Assembly (NCBI GenBank): GCA_020438525.1
Contig: JAGQUL010000015.1
Span: 1 to 28,393 of the forward strand
Direction of reading: 5' to 3'
DNA from: Thermoleophilia bacterium
GTDB taxonomy: Bacteria; Actinomycetota; Thermoleophilia; Gaiellales; SKUG01
Length of the DNA: 28,393 bases
Under the pieces are notes generated by a model, which worked only from the letters and a program-made list of their open reading frames with translations, ran no database searches and was not told the DNA's origin. A program made the translations under genes and the position numbers. Positions 24,238 through 28,393 of this stretch are shown piece by piece; position 1 is the first letter of the stretch; every line of letters starts with the position of its first letter.

Positions 24238-24284
24238 CACTCGGACGACTCGAGCAAGCTCGGTCGTCGCTCGTTCCTAGTAGT
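24238..24284. repeat. Hairpin repeat copy B, overlapping the rlmH stop codon
   Basis: This 47-nt element is related to 13279-13324. Stem ACGACTCGAGC / GCTCGGTCGT (24245-24267) has one bulge and a sequence different from copy A's stem, but the central GAGCAAGCTC and the 15-nt end CTCGTTCCTAGTAGT are the same. The TAG stop and last Tyr codon of rlmH lie inside it. Confidence 0.7.
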
Positions 24285-24762
24285 GGTAAGGCTCGCCGCG
24301 GGCGATGCGGAAGCAGCGATAGAGCTGCTCGGTCGCGACGAGGCGCGCGATCTGGTGCGGCAGCGTGATCCGCCCGAATGCGACCGTGGCCGTGGCTCGT
24401 GCACGCACGTCGCGAGCGATGCCCATCGATCCGCCGATCACGAGCACGAGGTGGCGCACCGCGAGCCACCGCTCGACGAGCTGCTCCGTGGTGGGCTGCG
24501 CTCCAGCGGGATCGAGCACGACGATCGTGGTCGTGTCGGCGACCTGTCGTTCGATCCGGTCGAGCTGCTCGGCCATCCGCGCGCCCTCGCTGCGCAGCAC
24601 CACCTGCTCGCCGCGAGCGGTCGGCTCGGACTTGAGCTCGTGGACGTGGAGCTTCACGTAGCGACCGAGCCGGCGCTCGTAGTCGGCGCACGCATCGGCG
24701 AGCTCCGCGGAGAGGGTGCCGACGACGACCAGGTCGACCCGAGTGAGGTGCACCTCCATCAT
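24277..24762 (-). CDS. rlmH: 23S rRNA (pseudouridine1915-N3)-methyltransferase RlmH
   Basis: A 161-aa SPOUT methyltransferase that methylates pseudouridine 1915 in helix 69 of 23S rRNA. The family track is intact: ADACADYERRLGRYVKLHVHELK near the N-terminus, VVLDPAGAQPTTEQLVERWL, the SAM-knot VLVIGGSMGI, and ITLPHQIARLVATEQLYRCF then IARGEPYHY at the C-terminus. RlmH proteins typically end PYHK/R or similar; the terminal Tyr here is encoded within repeat copy B. ATG 24762 has TAGGCT 6 nt upstream and no Shine-Dalgarno; an ATG one codon downstream is the alternative start. It is divergent from the DUF3467 gene. Confidence 0.94.
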   Translation of the reverse strand: MMEVHLTRVDLVVVGTLSAELADACADYERRLGRYVKLHVHELKSEPTARGEQVVLRSEGARMAEQLDRIERQVADTTTIVVLDPAGAQPTTEQLVERWLAVRHLVLVIGGSMGIARDVRARATATVAFGRITLPHQIARLVATEQLYRCFRIARGEPYHY

Positions 24763-24768
24763 GGTGCA

Positions 24769-24774
24769 AGCCTA
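24769..24774 (-). promoter_or_regulatory. Putative -10 (TAGGCT), leaderless promoter of rlmH
   Basis: TAGGCT followed by 6 nt and ATG 24762. It is the same hexamer as at argS. Confidence 0.4.
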
Positions 24775-24833
24775 CGTCGCGCGGCACCGGACCGTTCCAG
24801 CGCGGCCGCATGTGCACGATCCCGCGCGACGGG

Positions 24834-24839
24834 TAGGGT
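24834..24839 (+). promoter_or_regulatory. Putative -10 (TAGGGT), leaderless promoter of the DUF3467 gene
   Basis: TAGGGT, exactly 7 nt, then ATG 24847. The hexamer also partly resembles a Shine-Dalgarno (AGGG), so a leadered alternative remains possible. Confidence 0.35.
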
Positions 24840-24846
24840 GCACGGC

Positions 24847-25140
24847 ATGGAAGAGACCCCGCGCGAGCGCCACCTGAACATCCACACGTCCCCCGAGATC
24901 ATGGCGGGGCACTACGCGAACTTCGCGAACGTGAGCCACTCCGACTACGAGTTCACGATCACGTTCGCCCGCGTCGACCACGAGATCGAGGCCGAGGAGG
25001 TCCCGGGCGTCGTGGTGAGCCGCATGAACATGAGCCCGCGATTCGTTCGCGAGCTGATCGATGCGCTCGAGGACAACTGGTCCAAGTGGGTGACGCGCGA
25101 GGGCATCAAGAACCTGCCCGAGACGCCCGACCCGAGCTGA
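24847..25140 (+). CDS. DUF3467 family protein
   Basis: 97 aa matching the small DUF3467 family: GHYANFANVSHSDYEFTITF (aGxYaNxxxvxhsxxEFxldF), the basic/hydrophobic VVVSRMNMSPRFVRELIDAL, and the terminal helix DNWSKWVTREG. Members are small cytosolic proteins of unknown function found widely in bacteria. There is no TM or Cys. It starts at ATG 24847 and is followed after 34 nt by a metallophosphoesterase gene on the same strand, probably in one operon. Family assignment is from remembered pattern only. Confidence 0.8.
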   Translation: MEETPRERHLNIHTSPEIMAGHYANFANVSHSDYEFTITFARVDHEIEAEEVPGVVVSRMNMSPRFVRELIDALEDNWSKWVTREGIKNLPETPDPS

Positions 25141-25174
25141 CCCGGCCGCTGCGCCGGCACCGAGGACCCCACCC

Positions 25175-25924
25175 GTGATCGCGCTCATCAGCGACGTGCA
25201 CGGCAACCTGCCTGCCCTGCAGGCGGTGCTTGCCGACATCGATGCACGCGCTGACGAGGCACGCATCTGGTGCCTCGGCGACACGGTCGGGTACGGCGCG
25301 CATCCGGCAGAGTGCATCGACCTCGTGCGAGCACGCTGCGAGGTGGTGATCGGCGGCAACCACGACCTCGCGGCGGCCGGCGACGACCGCGCCGCCGAGC
25401 GCGTGGTGCCGGGCCTGTGGAAGGGCGGGCCGGGCGCCGGCATCCGGCACGCGATCGCCACGATCGGCGACGAGCGGATGGCCTGGCTGCGATCGCTCGA
25501 GCCGAGCCGGCTGCTCGACAACGTCGAGCTGCACCACGGCAGCGACAGCAACCCGGTCTGGGAGTACGTCCGAACCGTGGAGACCGCGACCGCGCACCTG
25601 CGCCTGCAGCAGCGCGAGCTCGGTGCCGTCGGCCACACGCACATGCCGCTGCTCTGGGAGCTCGCGCCCGGAGCCGCGGTCGCCAGCGGCGGGCTGATGC
25701 CGCCCGATTCGCGGATCGTGCTCGAGCGAGGGGTTCGGCGCGTGTTCAATCCCGGATCGGTCGGCCAGCCTCGTGATCGTGATCCGCGTGCGGCGTGGGC
25801 ATCGCTCGACCGGGGCACGCTGACGTTCCACCGCACCGAGTACGACGTGGCGCGCGCCCGCGCCGACATCGCCGCCGCCGGGCTTCCGCAGGAGAGCGGT
25901 GACCGGCTCGAGATCGGCTGGTGA
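25175..25924 (+). CDS. YfcE-type calcineurin-like metallophosphoesterase
   Basis: A 249-aa phosphoesterase with all five metal motifs: DVHGN at 7-11, GDTVGYG at 35-41, GGNHD at 60-64, HHGS at 120-123, GHTH at 153-156, plus NPGSVGQPRDRD typical of the YfcE/MJ0936-like branch. It would hydrolyse phosphomono- or diesters with two divalent metals; the substrate is unknown. A GTG start at 25175 is preceded by GAGGA about 9 nt upstream. It follows the DUF3467 gene and converges with the flavocytochrome gene 3 bp downstream. Confidence 0.92.
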   Translation: MIALISDVHGNLPALQAVLADIDARADEARIWCLGDTVGYGAHPAECIDLVRARCEVVIGGNHDLAAAGDDRAAERVVPGLWKGGPGAGIRHAIATIGDERMAWLRSLEPSRLLDNVELHHGSDSNPVWEYVRTVETATAHLRLQQRELGAVGHTHMPLLWELAPGAAVASGGLMPPDSRIVLERGVRRVFNPGSVGQPRDRDPRAAWASLDRGTLTFHRTEYDVARARADIAAAGLPQESGDRLEIGW

Positions 25925-25927
25925 CGG

Positions 25928-27280
25928 TCAGAAGCGGTCGGCGTAGACGAGGTCGTCGGGCACGCCGATCCGGTTGAGCGCGTCGAGCACGCCGTCAACC
26001 ATCGGTGGCGACCCGCAAACGAGCACGTTGCGTGCACCTGCGTCGGGCGGCAGCAGCGACGGGATGGTCGCCGCGTCGAGGCGACCGCGAACGCCGCCCC
26101 ACTCCGGCTCGGCACGACTGAGCACGATCACCACGTCGATGTCGAGGTCGGCTCGCGCCGCGAGCTGCTGCAGCTCGTCGCGGAACGTCACGTCGTCCCA
26201 CGTGCGGGCGCCGTAGAGCAGCGTGACGGGTCGACGATCGCCGCGATCGGCGATCGTGCGCAGCACGCTCATCGCCGGGGTGATCCCGATGCCCGCGACG
26301 ATCAGCAGGTATCCGCCGGCCGGCAGCGCGGGCGTCCATGCGCCGTGTGGTCCGTCGAGCAGCACGACCGTTCCGGGTGGGATCTCGGAGGCGCCGTGCG
26401 TGAAGTCGCCCACCGCGCGCATCGTGAACGACGGACGGAGCGGATCGGCGGCGCTCGAGGCGAAGCTGAACGGGTGCTCGTCGAGCGTGTAGGCGCCGCC
26501 GTCGACCTTGAGCCACGCGAACTGCCCCGGGATGAACGGCACGCCGTCGTGGTCGAGCGCCTGCAGCTGCAGGGTCGTGGCGCCGCCGCGCTCGGGAATC
26601 ACGTCGGTCACCACGTACGGAGCTGCGAGCCGGCCGAACGGGCGCAGCACGCGCAGGTAGGCGACGCTTGCGATGCCGATCGCAAAGAGCACGATCATCA
26701 TCCAGCGGATCGGCTCCCAGCCCGAGTACCAGGAGATCACGAGCACGTGCGCGAGCGCGGCGCTGGTGCCGACCAGCCCGAGCAGCACGTGCAGCAGCCG
26801 CCACCCCTCGAAGCGGATGTGCAGGGCGCGTCGCAGCCAGGTCGTCAGCAGCAGTGCGAGCAGCGCGACGATGCCCAGCCATCCCAGCCATGCACGCGGC
26901 TCGTCGTCGAACGGCCAGAGCAGCCAGCCTCGGTACTCGTCGTGGTGCCAGGCGAACAGCCCGGCGTGGAAGATCGCGAATCCGAGCACGAACGGGCCGA
27001 CCGCCTTGTGGACGCGCAGCAGCAGCGGCACGCCGAACGTGCGCGACACGGCGGGCAGCCGTGCCGGGAGCGCGAGCTGCAGCACGTAGCTGGTGAATGC
27101 GACGTAGCCGGCGTAGAGCGCGAACAGGTCGAGGCGGTCGCCGCCCTTCTCCGGTCCGATCGCGAGCAGCGCAACCGGGCCGAGCAGCGCGAACAGGTAC
27201 GCGGCGATCCACAGCTGCCACGCGATCGTGGCTCGCTGGTGACGACGTTCGGCGACGGTGGCGCGGTGTCGAGATGCCAC
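25928..27280 (-). CDS. Ferric-reductase-like transmembrane flavocytochrome (FNR-type)
   Basis: 450 aa. The N-terminal part has about six TMs with two His pairs each 14 residues apart, H91/H105 (RVHKAVGPFVLGFAIFH) and H164/H178 (LHVLLGLVGTSAALAH), the bis-heme pattern of ferric reductase/NOX proteins. The cytosolic part has an FAD-binding barrel with HPFSFAS at 269-275 and an NAD(P)-binding domain with IVAGIGITPAMSVL at about 327-340 and VLVCGSPPM near the end. It would move electrons from NAD(P)H across the membrane to an acceptor (metal, oxygen, quinone); which one is unknown. The GTG start at 27280 lies 2 bp after the upstream gene's TGA. Confidence 0.9.
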   Translation of the reverse strand: MASRHRATVAERRHQRATIAWQLWIAAYLFALLGPVALLAIGPEKGGDRLDLFALYAGYVAFTSYVLQLALPARLPAVSRTFGVPLLLRVHKAVGPFVLGFAIFHAGLFAWHHDEYRGWLLWPFDDEPRAWLGWLGIVALLALLLTTWLRRALHIRFEGWRLLHVLLGLVGTSAALAHVLVISWYSGWEPIRWMMIVLFAIGIASVAYLRVLRPFGRLAAPYVVTDVIPERGGATTLQLQALDHDGVPFIPGQFAWLKVDGGAYTLDEHPFSFASSAADPLRPSFTMRAVGDFTHGASEIPPGTVVLLDGPHGAWTPALPAGGYLLIVAGIGITPAMSVLRTIADRGDRRPVTLLYGARTWDDVTFRDELQQLAARADLDIDVVIVLSRAEPEWGGVRGRLDAATIPSLLPPDAGARNVLVCGSPPMVDGVLDALNRIGVPDDLVYADRF

Positions 27281-27282
27281 GC

Positions 27283-27594
27283 TCAGCCTGCCGTGGACGC
27301 CGTCGGGGTGCTGGCGGCGGGCGCGGGCGCCGGTGCCGCTGGCGGGTCGACCGGGGTGCCACGTACGAACGCCACCGAGGCGATGAACACGATGCACACG
27401 AGTGCGAGCAGCGCGACGAACTGCAGCACCCCGTCCTGGCGGGATCGCTGCTGGTGCAGCTCGGCGGTTCGCACGTGGACCATCGCGGGCGGTGCCGGCG
27501 GCATCGGTGCGTGTGCAGGCACGAGCACGTGCGCCGGGTTCGGTGCCGGAGCGGGGTGCGCGAGCTGTGTGCTGTGGTGGTGGTAGCCGTACAT
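27283..27594 (-). CDS. Small His-rich single-TM protein upstream of the flavocytochrome
   Basis: 103 aa. The N-terminus MYGYHHHSTQLAHPAPAPNP is His-rich (five His before residue 14, more at 22, 28 and 40), followed by a Pro/Ala linker, a TM (LQFVALLALVCIVFIASVAFV, about 60-80) and an Ala/Pro/Thr-rich tail. This could be a metal-binding membrane peptide, but composition alone is weak evidence. ATG 27594 has GCAGGGA upstream. Its TGA is 2 bp before the flavocytochrome GTG, so coupled expression is likely. The frame remains open far upstream on this strand, but that part is antisense to the next gene. Confidence 0.68.
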   Translation of the reverse strand: MYGYHHHSTQLAHPAPAPNPAHVLVPAHAPMPPAPPAMVHVRTAELHQQRSRQDGVLQFVALLALVCIVFIASVAFVRGTPVDPPAAPAPAPAASTPTASTAG

Positions 27595-27799
27595 GGGGGT
27601 CGTCCCTGCACGCGAGTACGTGCGTGAGGCGTCATTCCCAGTGAACCACGGCTTCCAGTCACCGGCAATCGTCCGTGCGGCGCGGCCCGTCGGTTTTGCG
27701 TCACCTGGTGGACGAATTCTGGATTCCGTGGTGAGCTGGAAACAGACGGGCGCGACTTCCCATGAAGGCGCGACGGGACGGACAAGAAGGCCCCCGACT

Positions 27800-28393
27800 A
27801 TGACGACATCCCTGCTGAAGGCTTCCGTGAACCCATGGGAGTCCACGCCGGACGACGATTCGATGCGGTTCCAGTGGACCGCTGGCAACGGCGTGGGCGA
27901 CCTCGCGGCACCACAGCTGCCGCACGCGCCGCAGCACGCGGACCTCGCGTCGTGGGTGCACGGGCATCTCGTCGCGAGCGAGCCCTCGCAGCCGTGGCAC
28001 CGGGTCGCGGCGGCGACCGCCGGCACGCCGGTAGCACCGCCGATGGTCACCACCGAACGCCACGTGCTGCTTCGCCCGCCCGGTCGTGGCGACGGGCTGA
28101 TCGGCCTCTTCGCCGGCCTCGTGCTGCTCGGCCTGCCGATCATCGGCGCGATCACGCTCGGCGCATGGAAGTCGGAGCCCGCGCAGGCCAAGGCCGTGCA
28201 GCAGCCCGCACCGCAGCAACAGACGTGGGTCGAGCAGCCCGCGGCGTACGTGCCCGCCACGGATCCGGCCGCCGGTGCCGTAGATCCGACCGCAGCACAG
28301 GGATCAGGGATCGCGCCGGACGTTACAGGCAGCGCGCCTGCGGGCCAGCAGCCGGCAGACGGCGCGGCAGCATCCGGTGCCACCGCCTCGCGA
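27800..28393 (+). CDS. Single-TM protein with Pro/Gln/Ala-rich C-terminal region (3' truncated by window edge)
   Basis: From ATG 27800 the frame stays open to the last base (198 codons), without a stop in the window. GAAGG at 27786-27790 is a ribosome site with 9-nt spacing. The protein has a polar N-terminal 90 residues (NPWESTPDDDSMRFQWTAG), a TM around residues 107-131 (GLIGLFAGLVLLGLPIIGAITLGAW), then an extracytoplasmic low-complexity Gln/Pro/Ala-rich stretch (AVQQPAPQQQTWVEQPAAYV), perhaps a linker to a cell-wall or peptidoglycan domain beyond the edge. Divergent from the His-rich gene. No family recognised. Confidence 0.65.
   Translation, partial: MTTSLLKASVNPWESTPDDDSMRFQWTAGNGVGDLAAPQLPHAPQHADLASWVHGHLVASEPSQPWHRVAAATAGTPVAPPMVTTERHVLLRPPGRGDGLIGLFAGLVLLGLPIIGAITLGAWKSEPAQAKAVQQPAPQQQTWVEQPAAYVPATDPAAGAVDPTAAQGSGIAPDVTGSAPAGQQPADGAAASGATASR

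Noticed and set aside
24074..24276. T-box or SAM riboswitch upstream of cysteine synthase
   Set aside because: No TGGNACCGCG T-box bulge and no recognisable SAM core; only palindromes are seen, so it was kept as an unassigned leader.
27595..28383. Minus-strand upstream extension of the His-rich protein
   Set aside because: It is antisense to the edge gene at 27800. The ATG at 27594 begins the distinct His-rich protein with a plausible ribosome site.

Overview
The window is a high-GC, gene-dense bacterial chromosome segment. Codons mostly end in G or C, GTG starts are common, and genes are packed with 1-4 bp overlaps. GuaB3 occurs beside GuaA, and ArgRS carries a 'GPLVAAS' sequence where HVGH is usual. 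There is also an orphan prepilin and many Ala/Pro-rich small membrane proteins. Together these suggest an actinobacterial lineage, most plausibly Thermoleophilia/Solirubrobacterales-like. That placement is inference from protein style; no marker search was possible. Nothing marks a phage, plasmid, IS element or CRISPR array, so this looks like core chromosome with lineage-specific small genes.

Layout. 1-686: tail of an unknown membrane protein and an unknown 129-aa protein, convergent. 831-5052 (+): translationally coupled guaB3, guaA and a circularly permuted ATP-grasp gene. 5057-7818 (-): MMPL/RND-type transporter followed by a small two-TM protein. 8018-9226 (+): DUF455-like ferritin-fold protein. 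9239-10435 (-) and 10503-11420 (+): divergent secreted GH3 protein and a FAM151/DUF2181-like protein. 11421-11706: 21-bp tandem repeats and tRNA-Gly(CCC). 11858-12061 (-): cold shock protein. 12266-13228 (+): protein with two cNMP-binding domains. 13317-14643 (-): two uncharacterised genes. 14802-15701 (+): LysR regulator with a T-N11-A site. 15733-16530: zinc-ribbon protein (+) and YchJ-like SEC-C protein (-). 16649-18142 (+): orphan prepilin, 69-aa protein with an AT-rich promoter, hotdog thioesterase. 18145-22940 (-): nucleotidyltransferase, argS, and a PAS/GAF sensor kinase. 23078-24762 (-): O-acetylserine sulfhydrylase-type cysteine synthase and rlmH. 24847-25924 (+): DUF3467 protein and metallophosphoesterase. 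25928-27594 (-): ferric-reductase-like flavocytochrome with a His-rich small membrane partner. 27800-end (+): a membrane protein running off the window.

Several genes lack a Shine-Dalgarno sequence but have a TANNNT hexamer 6-8 nt before the ATG, which fits leaderless transcripts (argS, rlmH, DUF3467, ychJ-like, GH3, 129-aa gene). Others have strong SDs (cysteine synthase, guaB3, DUF455, DUF2181). Two 46-47 nt hairpin repeats sit exactly over the TAG stop codons of two unrelated minus-strand genes. These repeats, the guaB3-guaA-ATP-grasp operon and the atypical ArgRS are the most interesting observations. I did not find an unmistakable new multi-gene defence or biosynthetic system. No gene-free stretch exceeds 300 bases; the longest, 13878-14172, holds only a terminator hairpin.
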